Positions 28,208 to 37,133 of a stretch of DNA of 64,000 nucleotides are shown here, one piece after another. Numbering within the stretch: the stretch's first letter is position 1; each line of letters begins with the position of its first letter. The translations under genes and the position numbers were made by a program. The notes beneath the pieces were generated by a model that saw only the letters and a list, made by a program, of their open reading frames with translations, did not search any database and was not told the DNA's origin. The stretch is taken from positions 43,804 to 107,803 of the forward strand of contig WRKP01000002.1 in assembly GCA_009778035.1 (NCBI GenBank), in the 5' to 3' direction. This DNA is from Planctomycetaceae bacterium (GTDB lineage Bacteria; Planctomycetota; Planctomycetia; Pirellulales; Thermoguttaceae).

Positions 28208-28467
28208 TATGTGAGTGTTGCCGAATCCGTACCGGCCGTATCAGAGGCCGGTATTGTACAGTAATTTGGACTTTTTGGCAATATGTGTTCGCTTGCGGGG
28301 AACCGCACGTTTCACATTATGGGAAAAGGTAGGCAGCCGACCGCCGGGCGGGTGCGTCGGCGCAGCCGACTGAAGGCCCAAAATGCGGAGTACCGCAGTT
28401 GCCGCCCGGCGGTCGGCAACCTACCATTGCAAAACTCGCAGTCGCCCTCACGCCCGGCAGGACATAC
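28208..28467. other. intergenic region holding palindrome C2
   Basis: No gene is seen. At 28323-28465 lies the C-family palindrome (GGTAGGCAGCCGACCGCCGG ... CCGCCCGGCGGTCGGCAACC), followed by AAACTCGCAGTCGCCCTCACGCCCGGCAGGAC. Confidence 0.55.
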
Positions 28468-28496
28468 TTGCACATTTTCGGCTGGGACGGTAGAAT
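28468..28496 (+). promoter_or_regulatory. ABC-2 permease gene promoter
   Basis: TTGCAC (28468-28473), 17-base spacer, TAGAAT (28491-28496), 54 bases before the start codon. Confidence 0.6.
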
Positions 28497-28550
28497 AAAC
28501 TCCCTCATTATTCCGTTGTCCTCGCCGCTTTATCGTGTTCCGCTGAATCG

Positions 28551-30500
28551 ATGATTTTAGAACAAAATATTCCCTACTTCACAGATTGGATCGCTCCCGC
28601 CGTCCTCGCCTGGTTCGTCGCCGTCAGTGTCCTCCTCGCCGTCGCCCTCAGCATCGGTGCCATCATCGCCCTCATATGGTACGGGCCCGCTCGCTTCCGC
28701 GCTCCATTCACCGAAGCCGTTACACGAGGCGTTGCCAATGCCTTCATCTCCCCACAACGCACCTGGGCCATCGCTCTGCTTACCATCAAAGAATCCATCC
28801 GGCGACGCGTGTTGCTGATATTTGCGATGTTCCTGCTCCTCGTCCTGATGGCCGGCTGGTTCCTCGATCCCGCCAGCGACGATCCCGCGAGACTCTATCT
28901 GTCCTTCGTGACCGGAGCGACCACAATCCTCGTTCTCCTCCTCGCCCTGTTTTTGAGTGCTTTCAGCCTGCCAACCGATATAAAATCAAAAACAATCTAT
29001 ACCGTCGTTACCAAGCCGGTTCGCAGCAGTGAACTCGTACTAGGCCGTATCGTCGGAATCAGCCTCGTCGGAACGCTCATCCTCGTTTTGATGGGCGGAG
29101 CCAGTTATCTTTTCGTCTCCACCGGCCTGCAACATTCGCATCTCCTGTCCGAAAGGGAAGACCTCACACCGGTATCCCTCGATTCCGGCGACCATATCGT
29201 TGAATCTCAACGCGTCGTCTTCCGCGGCGAAACGCAACTCTCAAACGGACATAAACATCCCGTTACCGTCTTTGCCGACGGGCGGATTTACGTCGAGCCG
29301 GTCAATGGACATACCCATCACGTCACGACGGACCTGCGGACCGACGGGCAAACCCGATATACCGTGCATGAATCGCAGGGTGCTCTCCAAGCCCGAATAC
29401 CGATTTATGCCCAAACTTTGAATTTCCGAAAGTCGGACGGCCTGGAAGAGAGCGTCGGGATCAACGTCGGCGACGAATGGGAATACCGGTCCTACATTTC
29501 CGGCCCGTCGGATGGTGCCGCCAGCGAAGCGGCCATTTTCAGTTTTGACGGCGTCAGGGAATACCGATTTTCCCCTGACGTATTAGCGGCAGGGATCCCC
29601 ATCGAAGTAACGATGGGCGTGTTCCGCACACATAAGGGCGACATTGAGCAACGGGTTCGCGGTCGATTGGCAATCCGCAATCCGCAGACGGGCTTGCGGG
29701 TCGATGTCGTAACATTTAGCACGGAAGAGTTTATCACATTCAGGCTTTTGATTCCCCGTACGATCGAAGGCACGCCGCTCATTGTCCAACGGCAAGGCCG
29801 AAATCCCGACGGAACCGCGTTTATCTCGCCGAGCAATGAAGTTGCCGAGTCGGGAAGGAATGATCTCCAACTAACCCAGCGTCGGCAATTCGACCTTTTT
29901 GAGGATTTTGTGGCGGATGGCCAGATCGAAATTTGGCTTCATTGCGAAGATCGGGGACAATATGTCGGTGTTGCGAGGCATGATTTGTACATTCGGGCGG
30001 CAGATGCGTCGGTTGCGATGAATTTTGTCAAAGGATATTACAAAATTTGGATGCAGATGATGATTTTGATTTCGTTTGGCGTATTGTTTAGTACATTTTT
30101 AAGCGGGCCGGTCGCGATGCTTTCGACGGTGGGCGTGTTGATCGCGGGTTTTGCGAAATCGTTTGTGATCGAACTTGGATTTAACCGAGTTTTGGGCGGG
30201 GGGCCGTTTGAGTCGTTTTATCGCTTGCTCATCCAGCAGAATATGGTTGTCGATTTGGAGATGGGATTGGCAACGCAATTCATTAAGGCGTCGGATGTTG
30301 TGTACAGTAAATTCCTGCTGCTCATTGGCCAGGCCGTTCCGCCGCTTTCGGAGTATGCGGTATATGACATTGCGTTGGTGAGCGGATTTAACATTCCGGC
30401 AAATTGGGTCGTGATTCACACGATCACGACGTTGGCATATGCCGTTCCGCTTTTTATCGTTGCGTATTTGATATTGAGCAATCGGGAAGTCGCGAAGTAG
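28551..30500 (+). CDS. ABC-2 type transporter permease
   Basis: 649 residues. An N-terminal membrane pair is followed by the ABC-2 permease core, IALLTIKESIRRRVLLIFAMFLLLVLMAGWFL and the next helices (TTILVLLLALFLSAFSLPTDIKSKTIYTVVTKPVRSSELVLGR). The LP-x-DI-x-x-KTIY-x-VVTKPV block is typical of planctomycete ABC-2 permeases. A large soluble insertion of about 270 residues (about 205-480) lies between helices, then the C-terminal membrane helices (MILISFGVLFSTFLSGPVAM). The matching ATPase is not adjacent. The TAG stop coincides with the left edge of repeat A7. Confidence 0.8.
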   Translation: MILEQNIPYFTDWIAPAVLAWFVAVSVLLAVALSIGAIIALIWYGPARFRAPFTEAVTRGVANAFISPQRTWAIALLTIKESIRRRVLLIFAMFLLLVLMAGWFLDPASDDPARLYLSFVTGATTILVLLLALFLSAFSLPTDIKSKTIYTVVTKPVRSSELVLGRIVGISLVGTLILVLMGGASYLFVSTGLQHSHLLSEREDLTPVSLDSGDHIVESQRVVFRGETQLSNGHKHPVTVFADGRIYVEPVNGHTHHVTTDLRTDGQTRYTVHESQGALQARIPIYAQTLNFRKSDGLEESVGINVGDEWEYRSYISGPSDGAASEAAIFSFDGVREYRFSPDVLAAGIPIEVTMGVFRTHKGDIEQRVRGRLAIRNPQTGLRVDVVTFSTEEFITFRLLIPRTIEGTPLIVQRQGRNPDGTAFISPSNEVAESGRNDLQLTQRRQFDLFEDFVADGQIEIWLHCEDRGQYVGVARHDLYIRAADASVAMNFVKGYYKIWMQMMILISFGVLFSTFLSGPVAMLSTVGVLIAGFAKSFVIELGFNRVLGGGPFESFYRLLIQQNMVVDLEMGLATQFIKASDVVYSKFLLLIGQAVPPLSEYAVYDIALVSGFNIPANWVVIHTITTLAYAVPLFIVAYLILSNREVAK

Positions 30501-30620
30501 CCTTTCGTCATTCCGGCGAAAGCCGGAACCCAGACATTGCGAGTGGTGCCGGTTTCCCTGGTTCCCGGCTTTCGCCGGGATGACGGAGGGACGTCCAGAC
30601 CAATTCTGAATACGCTATAG
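30498..30620. repeat. A-family repeat, copy A7
   Basis: Inner arms GTCATTCCGGCGAAAGCCGG and CCCGGCTTTCGCCGGGATGA and right terminus CCAATTCTGAATACGCTATAG. The left terminus is shortened and begins at the TAG stop of the ABC-2 permease. Confidence 0.7.
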
Positions 30621-30641
30621 GCGAGTCGCCCTGCGACACGA

Positions 30642-31676
30642 CTAGCGAAACACCACACGGACGCCGGTTCCCCCCTCGTCGGGATAGAGGATTCGGCCTC
30701 GGTCCAGCCGAATTCCGCTGCCAACTTTTTTATCGACCAGTTGCGGGCCGTCAACGCCAATGTAATCCAATAACGGGGCAATTTGTGCCATAGCGGACGC
30801 TCCGATCGTCGATTCGACCGTATTCGCGCCCGCAACTTTCAGGCCGAGTCCGCGGGCTTTGTCAATGGCCTCACGAACCGGTGTGAGGCCGCCGCATTTT
30901 GCCAACTTGATGTTGACGCCGTCGAAAACTTCCGCACATTTCGCAAAATCGTCGACCGTCCGCCAAGACTCGTCGGCAAAAACCGGGATGTCGCAACGTT
31001 TCCGCTTCATTTCCTGTTTCAGGGTTTCCATTCCCTCAAAATCATAGGCATTAAGCGGTTGTTCCAAGATTTCTACGCCGTATTTCATCAACGGTTCGAT
31101 CATCTCCCGGGCTTTATCCAAGGTCCAGCCGCCGTTTACATCCACGAAAAAAGGGACTTTCGTTCGTGCCCGAAGAAAACGGAGCGTTTCGACATCCCTT
31201 CGGCTGCCCAATTTTATTCGGTAAAAGGGCCAATCGGGCATCGCGTCAAACCGTTCGCCGAGCCGTTCAAACGAATCAATCCCGAGGCTTCGGCTGGAAG
31301 TCGGCATGGCCTCCCGGCTCAAGCCCCAGAGTTTCCAGACGGGCCGGTTCCACATTTTGCCCCAGAGGTCGTATGCGGCACAGTCCATTGCACTTTGAGC
31401 GAACGAGTGCCCCTGAAAAGTGCCTTTCATGTGGTTCCAAAACGCGACGGGGTCGGCCAGGGCGTAATCTTCGATTTTGCTTTGGCATCGTTCGAGTTGG
31501 GCGTAAATATCTTCGACGGTAACTCCGTAGGCGGAATCCTCGTAGGCTTCTCCGTGTCCGCGCAGACCGTCTTGTTCGAGTTCGACGACCACGGCTCGGA
31601 TGATGCTAACTTCTCGCCGTGCGGTGATAAAAACGTTTTTGAGCGGCAAATCCACTCGGATAAGACGTAATTTCAT
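30642..31676 (-). CDS. dipeptide epimerase (enolase superfamily, MLE subgroup)
   Basis: 344 residues from MKLRLIRVDLPL (31676); the frame is open 19 codons further. It belongs to the muconate lactonizing enzyme subgroup, most like L-Ala-D/L-Glu epimerases acting on peptidoglycan-derived dipeptides. FYRIKLGSRRDVETLR carries the first catalytic lysine region (KxK-like, here KLG). FVDVNGGWTLDKA, ILEQPLN and VFADESWRT supply the metal-binding D, E and D. VNIKLAKCGGLTPVREA supplies the second lysine. The first lysine motif is KLG rather than KxK, so substrate and mechanism remain uncertain within the superfamily. Confidence 0.8.
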   Translation of the reverse strand: MKLRLIRVDLPLKNVFITARREVSIIRAVVVELEQDGLRGHGEAYEDSAYGVTVEDIYAQLERCQSKIEDYALADPVAFWNHMKGTFQGHSFAQSAMDCAAYDLWGKMWNRPVWKLWGLSREAMPTSSRSLGIDSFERLGERFDAMPDWPFYRIKLGSRRDVETLRFLRARTKVPFFVDVNGGWTLDKAREMIEPLMKYGVEILEQPLNAYDFEGMETLKQEMKRKRCDIPVFADESWRTVDDFAKCAEVFDGVNIKLAKCGGLTPVREAIDKARGLGLKVAGANTVESTIGASAMAQIAPLLDYIGVDGPQLVDKKVGSGIRLDRGRILYPDEGGTGVRVVFR

Positions 31677-31821
31677 AATGTTGGAAGGTTTCCTTTCCTT
31701 ATTGTCGGAATGCCTTGGAGCGTACGGCCGCAAACTTTGCCTATTCTAAAATTTCCGAAGGGGATAATCAATTCCCCCCCCTTTTGCTGCCCGGATGGTG
31801 CCGTGGATGCACTCTACCCCT
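31677..31821. other. intergenic with an 8-C run
   Basis: No gene is seen. There is a run of eight C at about 31776-31783, outside any reading frame. Confidence 0.4.
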
Positions 31822-31970
31822 CTAGAGCGTATTCATTTTTGCGGTGGACAAAAAAATGTCATTCCGGCGAAAGCCGGGATCCAGCCGAACGGCGTGCATA
31901 CCGTTTTCCTGGTTCCCGGCTTTCGCCGGGATGACGGAGGGGCGTCCAGGCCAATTCTGAAATGCCCTAG
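31822..31970. repeat. A-family repeat, copy A8 (full length, both CTAG ends)
   Basis: The best complete copy, 149 bp. It runs from CTAGAGCGTATTCATTTTTGC at the left to CCAATTCTGAAATGCCCTAG at the right, with arms GTCATTCCGGCGAAAGCCGG and CCCGGCTTTCGCCGGGATGA inside. Both ends carry CTAG. The right CTAG contains the TAG stop of the minus-strand DUF58 gene. Confidence 0.85.
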
Positions 31971-32929
31971 TGTCCGCCTGCCTTTGCAAGCGTTTGCCGT
32001 TGACTTAAATACGCCGATAATGCCGCATCAAGCGGTGCTGCCGTCCGAAATAAACTGTAATCACACCTCGCCTTAACACAACCCTGCTTCACCTCCTCAA
32101 GATACGCATCGAATGCCGCTAAATATCCCTTACGCAACATCCGCGGATCACATCGAATCTCCGCCGCTAACTCCAATCCCTCAAACCGCGTCGCTCCGCC
32201 CAAATTAAAATCAATCTCCATATCGTCAAGAACATGCAATATCATCACATCATGGCCCCGACTCCGCAAATACCGCAATCCCTGAAACAATCCCTCTCGC
32301 TGCATTAAAAGGTCGGAAATCAACACAACCAATCCGTTCGGCCTGATGGACTCGGCCGTTTCCTGAAAGGCTTCCTGCAAGTTGGGCTGCGTGCCTTGCG
32401 GGTTTTCGAGCAAGGCGGCAATATCAATGTTTGCCGATTCGCTCTGCACGGCGTTCGGCATCGCCCGAAACATTCGGTCGGCCAGGGCGGCCAACTGCGA
32501 TTGCTTCATTTTAGAGGGAAGCGTGCTGCGTGCGTTTTGATCGAACAGAATGCACCCGACGGCATCCTGTTGGCGGAGGGCGAGATAGGCCAGCGAAATG
32601 GCTGCGGTGCAGGCATAATCGTATTTCGTCATCGCTCCGCTGCCGAACCGCATACTCTGCGAGGCGTCGAGCAAAAGCGTCAGCCGCAGGTTGGTATCGA
32701 CTTCGTATTGTTTGACGTAGAGTCGATCTTGTTTGGCCCAAACCTTCCAATCGACGCTTCGGGGATCATCACCGGGAACGTATTGACGGTGTTGCCGAAA
32801 TTCGACGGAATTGCCGAAATGTCGGGACTTGTGCATTCCGCTCAAAAAGCCGTCGACGACGTGTTTTGCCCGAAGGTCGAGTCGGGCAATACGCTTGAGC
32901 GTTTCGGGATGAAAATAGTTTGCATGCAT
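31967..32929 (-). CDS. DUF58 family protein (von Willebrand A-like)
   Basis: 320 residues from MHANYFHPETLKRI (32929); upstream codons belong to repeat A9 and are not native. The DUF58 signature is clear: GMHKSRHFGNSVEFRQHRQY, PGDDPRSVDWKVWAK, then a vWA-like fold with DASQSMRFG (MIDAS-type DxSxS near residue 92) and VVLISDLL. DUF58 proteins usually sit beside a MoxR AAA+ ATPase and help in assembling or activating protein complexes. No moxR is present here. A TATAAT box lies nine bases upstream of the ATG, suggesting a nearly leaderless mRNA. Confidence 0.85.
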   Translation of the reverse strand: MHANYFHPETLKRIARLDLRAKHVVDGFLSGMHKSRHFGNSVEFRQHRQYVPGDDPRSVDWKVWAKQDRLYVKQYEVDTNLRLTLLLDASQSMRFGSGAMTKYDYACTAAISLAYLALRQQDAVGCILFDQNARSTLPSKMKQSQLAALADRMFRAMPNAVQSESANIDIAALLENPQGTQPNLQEAFQETAESIRPNGLVVLISDLLMQREGLFQGLRYLRSRGHDVMILHVLDDMEIDFNLGGATRFEGLELAAEIRCDPRMLRKGYLAAFDAYLEEVKQGCVKARCDYSLFRTAAPLDAALSAYLSQRQTLAKAGGH

Positions 32930-32938
32930 GATGGGATG

Positions 32939-32944
32939 ATTATA
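32939..32944 (-). promoter_or_regulatory. -10 box for the DUF58 gene
   Basis: Minus-strand TATAAT nine bases before the ATG at 32929. No good -35 box is seen at 17 bases. Confidence 0.4.
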
Positions 32945-32994
32945 CCGCAAACGGACACCGACGAGGAATTCAGTGAACGGCGACACGGCTATCG

Positions 32995-33118
32995 CATCGT
33001 CATCCCGGCGAAAGCCGGGAACCAGGAAAACGGTATGCACGCCGCAATGTCTGGGTTCCGGCTTTCGCCGGAATGACGGCAGGTGCGCCGGAATGACGGT
33101 AGGAGCGCCGGAATGGCA
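32995..33118. repeat. A-family repeat, copy A9
   Basis: Arms GTCATCCCGGCGAAAGCCGG and CCGGCTTTCGCCGGAATGAC, followed by two extra short units of the right arm end (GCGCCGGAATGACGG and GCGCCGGAATGGCAGG). Confidence 0.65.
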
Positions 33119-33128
33119 GGCCTTGTCA

Positions 33129-34295
33129 TCAACCGGTCAGCGTTTTATGCGTTTGCGCCAGCAATTCCTGAATCGGCAATTTCTGCGGACACACCGGCTC
33201 GCAATTTCCGCAACGCGTGCAACTGTCCGCACGCTGTTCCGGTTTCATATCCGCATAAATCACCTTGAAAAACGGCATATCCCTGATTTTACTCTTTCCG
33301 CCGAGTTCCATCGCGCTGATGTGGTTGTTATAAAACTCGAAATTATAAGGAATATCCACGCCTGCCGGACAATCTTTCACGCAATATCCGCACTTCGTAC
33401 ACCTGATCGGCTGCGACGCATCGTAAGCACGCTGCAACTTGCCGATAAATTCCTGCTCTTCCGCCGTCAAGTTGCCGACCGTTCCCTTTTCGGCAGATTC
33501 AATGTTTTGCTTAACCTGCTCGAACGTGGACATTCCGCTGAGCACGGTCGCAATATCAGGCCGATTCCACAACCAACGCAGGGCCAAATCGACCGGATTG
33601 TGTTTTTTCCCTTCGCCTTCAAAGAGTTGGCCCATTTTCCCGGCGGGAGTTGCCAAGGCACCACCCAAAAGCGGCTCCATCACCACCGTTGACAGGCCTT
33701 TTTGGGCCGCATATTCGATGCCAGCCGTCCCGACTTGCACCGTTTCGCCGACGTAGTTGTACTGCACCAGGCAAAACTCCCAGCGGTCGAAGGATGCAAT
33801 AATTTCCTTGAAAAAAACGCAATCGTCGTGGATGGAGAAGCCGACGTAGTCGATTTCGCCTTTTTCCTTTTTTTCCCAAGCCCAGTCGGCAAGGCGGTGC
33901 GTGTCGTAAATATCGCGAAAAACGCGTTGAAGATTATGAATCAGATAGACATCAATTTTATCGGTTTTCAGGTCCCGGCGTTGTTCGTCGAAGATGCGGT
34001 TGGCATCTTTGAGGGAGCCGATTTCCCAGGTCGGCAACTTGGTTGCGAGCGTTATTTTTTCGCGGAGGCCGTTTTGGAGGATTTTTCCGAGGATTGCCTC
34101 GCATTTGCCGCCGTGATAGATTTTGGCGGTATCGAAGTAATTGACGCCGTGTTCGACGGCATATCGGATAATGCGTTCGGTTTCTTTGAGGTTGACGACA
34201 CCGCTCATTTTTCCGGTATCGGTCGGCAACCGCATGCATCCGAAGCCGAGAATGGAGACTTGACGTTGATCCTTGCCAAACGGTCTGTAGAGCAT
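33129..34295 (-). CDS. aldo/keto reductase with C-terminal 4Fe-4S ferredoxin domain
   Basis: 388 residues. The AKR barrel (residues 1-280) shows GFGCMRLPTD, the catalytic NYFDTAKIYHGG (Asp, Tyr) and ITLATKLPTW (Lys), with the NADP region near VLSGMSTFEQVKQN. The last 100 residues add two clusters, CTKCGYCVKDCPAGVD and CTRCGNCEPVCPQKLP, each C-x2-C-x2-C-x3-C. This fusion is common in anaerobes and suggests ferredoxin-type electron transfer coupled to a carbonyl or related reduction. The substrate is unknown. It fits an organism living at least partly without oxygen. Confidence 0.88.
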   Translation of the reverse strand: MLYRPFGKDQRQVSILGFGCMRLPTDTGKMSGVVNLKETERIIRYAVEHGVNYFDTAKIYHGGKCEAILGKILQNGLREKITLATKLPTWEIGSLKDANRIFDEQRRDLKTDKIDVYLIHNLQRVFRDIYDTHRLADWAWEKKEKGEIDYVGFSIHDDCVFFKEIIASFDRWEFCLVQYNYVGETVQVGTAGIEYAAQKGLSTVVMEPLLGGALATPAGKMGQLFEGEGKKHNPVDLALRWLWNRPDIATVLSGMSTFEQVKQNIESAEKGTVGNLTAEEQEFIGKLQRAYDASQPIRCTKCGYCVKDCPAGVDIPYNFEFYNNHISAMELGGKSKIRDMPFFKVIYADMKPEQRADSCTRCGNCEPVCPQKLPIQELLAQTHKTLTG

Positions 34296-34403
34296 ATATT
34301 TTGGGAAATCTTTACCTGACTTGGAACCATTATCGTTAAAACCGGCGGGGAAATCAAGAGGTTCGGACGGCCAGGGTGCCGCAAGTTTTCAAATTAGGGC
34401 ATT

Positions 34404-34436
34404 AAGGTCGGCAACCGACCGCCGGGCGGTTGCAGC
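34404..34436. repeat. C-family palindrome C3
   Basis: AAGGTCGGCAACCGACCGCCGGGCGGTTGC. It lies upstream of A10 and shares the ACCGCCGGGCGG core. Confidence 0.45.
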
Positions 34437-34575
34437 GTCATTCCGGCGCAAACTATCGTCATTCCGGCGAAAGCCGGAACCCAGAGGAACCAGCATTGCA
34501 CGCAATGTCTGGATCCCGGCCTGCGCCGGGATGACAATATGTTCGCCGGAGTAACGATGCACAAGCCGGGATGAC
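34436..34575. repeat. A-family repeat, compound copy A10
   Basis: Tandem left-arm fragments (GTCATTCCGGCGCAAACTATCGTCATTCCGGCG), then CCCGGCCTGCGCCGGGATGAC and two further truncated right-arm units. It looks like several insertions nested in one place. With C3 it fills the 390-base gap upstream of tRNA-Glu. Confidence 0.6.
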
Positions 34576-34681
34576 GAGAACGAGGTTGCGTCGGCTTTTT
34601 GTTCCTGTGGTTCCCCCTTGCGGTAGTTCGCTTTCGTGGTACAATCCGTTCTCTGTTGCCGATTGAAGAAGTCGGTCAGAT

Positions 34682-34753
34682 GGCCCCGTCGTCTAGCGGT
34701 CAGGATACGGCCCTTTCAAGGCTGCGGCACGGGTTCGAGTCCCGTCGGGGTCA
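34682..34753 (+). tRNA. tRNA-Glu (anticodon TTC)
   Basis: 72 bases. Acceptor GGCCCCG pairs with CGGGGTC, discriminator A. Anticodon stem CGGCC/GGCTG encloses loop CTTTCAA with anticodon TTC. The T arm is CGGGTTCGAGTCCCG. CCA is not encoded. Confidence 0.93.
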
Positions 34754-34783
34754 TGTCATTTTCCTAGTTTAATTGATTCGTCA

Positions 34784-35407
34784 TTGCCTCCCAAACGCCG
34801 TAAGAAAGCCGACCTCGGCAAAGTGTTTCCCAGCGGGGTCCGAATCGACAAAACTTCTTACGGATTCGGCGTTTTCGCCTTCGCCTTCATCGAAAAGGGA
34901 ACGCCCATCGCCAAAGTTGCCGGAACCGTCATCCAGGATGCGGATTACAGCAGCGATTACTGCATTGATCTGGGCGAGGACAAAGTCTTGGAGCCTGACC
35001 CGCCGTTTTGCTATCTTAATCACGCCTGCGTGCCGAACTGCCAACTGATGCACTACGTCAGAGAGGCGGATACCGACGAAGAGTTGGAAACCGGCGAATT
35101 GAGCGAAGAGGATATGGATTTTGAGTGCGAATGCGGTTGCCATCTTGTCGATGATGATGCCGTCTACAGCGACGAAGAAGCGTCCGGGAGTACGGAACAC
35201 GGGGAGACAGACGACGGAGAGTCGGGTTTTGAAGATGATTCGGATGCGGAGATTTGGGTCGAGACGCTTCGGGACATCATGCCGAACGAGGAGTTGACGA
35301 TTGATTATTGTTGGCCAGCCGACCGGGCGGCCAAGTGTCTTTGCGGCTTGCCGGAGTGCCGCGGTTGGATCGTTGATCCCGCCGAACGGAAACTTTTGCC
35401 GGATTAG
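34784..35407 (+). CDS. SET-domain protein with acidic insertion
   Basis: 207 residues from a TTG codon (no ATG fits): MPPKRRKKADLGKVFPSG. It carries the hallmarks of a SET lysine methyltransferase: a pre-motif GFGVFAFAFIEKGTPIAKVAG, the NHACVPNC cofactor-binding motif (NHxCxPN), ELTIDYCW and a post-SET-like C-terminus CLCGLPECRGWI. A strongly acidic insertion (TDEELETGELSEEDMD and SDEEASGSTEHGETDDGESG) separates the two halves, with a cysteine pair (CECGC) between. The basic N-terminus suggests interaction with nucleic acid or an acidic partner. Substrate unknown. SET genes in bacteria are sporadic and often regarded as acquired. The gene lies 30 bases after tRNA-Glu. Confidence 0.8.
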   Translation: MPPKRRKKADLGKVFPSGVRIDKTSYGFGVFAFAFIEKGTPIAKVAGTVIQDADYSSDYCIDLGEDKVLEPDPPFCYLNHACVPNCQLMHYVREADTDEELETGELSEEDMDFECECGCHLVDDDAVYSDEEASGSTEHGETDDGESGFEDDSDAEIWVETLRDIMPNEELTIDYCWPADRAAKCLCGLPECRGWIVDPAERKLLPD

Positions 35408-35416
35408 TCCATTCTC

Positions 35417-35445
35417 TTGCACACATTGCCGTTTTGTGTTAGAAT
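35417..35445 (+). promoter_or_regulatory. rng promoter
   Basis: TTGCAC (35417-35422), 17-base spacer, TAGAAT (35440-35445). Confidence 0.6.
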
Positions 35446-35470
35446 GGGCGGGTACTTTGCAATAAAATAA

Positions 35471-35490
35471 CGTTAACAGAGACGTTAACG
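35471..35490 (+). promoter_or_regulatory. hairpin in the rng leader
   Basis: CGTTAAC, six-base loop, GTTAACG, in the roughly 80-base leader of the RNase E/G gene. RNase E is known to autoregulate through its leader in enterobacteria, so this stem could serve a similar purpose. That is inference. Confidence 0.4.
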
Positions 35491-35531
35491 CCAACACATT
35501 TTCGAATAATGTCAAAAAGGAAAAACACTGT

Positions 35532-37133
35532 ATGAAACAAGAAATGATTGTCAACTGTCGGCAATCGGAAGAATGCCGAATCGCCATCCTCGAAGACGGC
35601 GTACTCGAAGAACTTTACATCGAAAGAACATCACAAAATAACTTCGTCGGAAACATTTACAAAGGCGTTATCGTCAATATCGAACAAAGCATTCAAGCCG
35701 CCTTCGTCGATTTCGGCGTCGGTCGAAACGGATTTCTCCATATCAGCGATGTCGAACCCTGTTATTTCAAACAGGTTCCCGACTGGCCCCAACGAGAACA
35801 AGTTTTAGAAGAACAATGGCAAGCCCGATACGGACACCGCGAAGACCGCTTTCCCGTCTACGATGAAGGTCTGCGCAACCGCCCTCGGTTCAAGCCGCCT
35901 ATCCAAGAACTGTTCCGACGCGGCGACGAAGTCCTTGTGCAGGTCATCAAAGAAGGGATCGGAACCAAAGGTCCAACGCTTTCGACATATATCAGCATCC
36001 CAGGCCGATACCTCGTGCTTATGCCGTCGCTTGGCCGGGTGGGAGTTTCGCGAAAAATTGAAGACGATACCGTGCGACGCAAACTCCGCCAAATGCTCCT
36101 CCAACTCGACCCGCCGGAAGGGCTCGGATTCATCGTCCGCACGGCCGGGGCCGACCGAAACCAAAAGGAACTCTCACGCGATCTTGCCTATTTGATGCGG
36201 CTTTGGGAGGTCATCGTCCGGCGGATTCAGAAAATGCCCGCCCCTATCGAAATTTACGAGGAAAGCGACATTGTCATTCGGACGATTCGGGACGTTTTCA
36301 GTTCGGACGTCGATTCCATCGTGATTGACGAGCCGGCGGCCTACGAAAGGGCGAAGGATTTTCTGCAATTTGTGATGCCGCGTCAGGTCAGCCGATTGCA
36401 ACTTTATTCCGGCAAGGAGCCCGTGTTTCACAAATTCGGCATAGATCGGGAAATTGCCCGGATTAACCGCCGCCGCGTGCCGCTCAAAGGGGGCGGCTCG
36501 CTCGTGATCGACCAAACGGAAGCCCTCGTCGCGATTGATGTTAATAGCGGGACATTCCGAACCGATGAAGATGCCGAAGAGACGGCTTATCAGATGAATC
36601 TGATCGCGGCGAAGGAAATCGCCCGGCAACTTCGGCTTCGGGACTTGGGCGGCGTGATCGTCAACGATTTTATTGACATGAAAAGGGAGGCGAACCGGCG
36701 AAATGTGGAGCGGACGCTTCAGGAAGCGGTACGCCGGGACCGGGCCAAGACGCGAATGTTGCGAACGAGCCCGTTTGGCTTGATTGAAATGACGCGGCAG
36801 CGGATTCGTCCATCGTTAAAGCGGAGTGTATTTCAGGAATGTCCGTGTTGCCACGGGGGCGGTGTGGTCAAGTCGCCGGAAAGTATGGCATTGGATGTGT
36901 TCCGGGCGTTGGAATTGGCGGCCCAGAATTCGGGCATTGCGAAGGTTCGCGTGTCGTTGGCTGACGATGTCGTTGATTATTTGAACAACAGGAAGCGTTT
37001 GGAACTTTCGACGATTGAACGGGAAGGCAACGTGGAAATCGTGATTCGTGCGCAGCCGGATGCGTGGCCGGAGCACATGGAAATCGAGTGCTTCGATGCC
37101 GGAAATAAACCGTTGCCGTTCAGTTTGATGTAG
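35532..37133 (+). CDS. rng: ribonuclease E/G family endoribonuclease
   Basis: 533 residues. It has the RNase G-like catalytic core without the long C-terminal scaffold of RNase E. The N-terminal S1 domain (NIYKGVIVNIEQSIQAAFVDFG, FLHISDVE) carries a short insertion. The 5'-sensor/RNase H region and the DNase I-like catalytic aspartates follow: LVAIDVNSGTF and VIVNDFIDMKREANRR. The zinc link is present as ECPCCHGGG (C-x2-C). The enzyme processes rRNA and mRNA in the cytoplasm. Its TAG stop is the left end of repeat A11. Confidence 0.92.
   Translation: MKQEMIVNCRQSEECRIAILEDGVLEELYIERTSQNNFVGNIYKGVIVNIEQSIQAAFVDFGVGRNGFLHISDVEPCYFKQVPDWPQREQVLEEQWQARYGHREDRFPVYDEGLRNRPRFKPPIQELFRRGDEVLVQVIKEGIGTKGPTLSTYISIPGRYLVLMPSLGRVGVSRKIEDDTVRRKLRQMLLQLDPPEGLGFIVRTAGADRNQKELSRDLAYLMRLWEVIVRRIQKMPAPIEIYEESDIVIRTIRDVFSSDVDSIVIDEPAAYERAKDFLQFVMPRQVSRLQLYSGKEPVFHKFGIDREIARINRRRVPLKGGGSLVIDQTEALVAIDVNSGTFRTDEDAEETAYQMNLIAAKEIARQLRLRDLGGVIVNDFIDMKREANRRNVERTLQEAVRRDRAKTRMLRTSPFGLIEMTRQRIRPSLKRSVFQECPCCHGGGVVKSPESMALDVFRALELAAQNSGIAKVRVSLADDVVDYLNNRKRLELSTIEREGNVEIVIRAQPDAWPEHMEIECFDAGNKPLPFSLM

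Noticed and set aside
30783..31670. 295-residue frame antisense to the dipeptide epimerase
   Set aside because: The minus strand carries the enolase-superfamily motifs; the plus frame is a shadow.
31776..31783. 8-C run as a second phase-variable site
   Set aside because: It is in non-coding DNA and not between promoter boxes that I can identify.
34459..34644. 61-residue frame rich in CHPGAGRDPDIACNAGSSG-like sequence
   Set aside because: Entirely within repeat A10; the translated repeat shows up many times in this window.
34781..35587. 268-residue open frame antisense to the SET-domain gene
   Set aside because: Composition is that of a complement frame; it overlaps the SET motifs, which are clearly coding on the plus strand.
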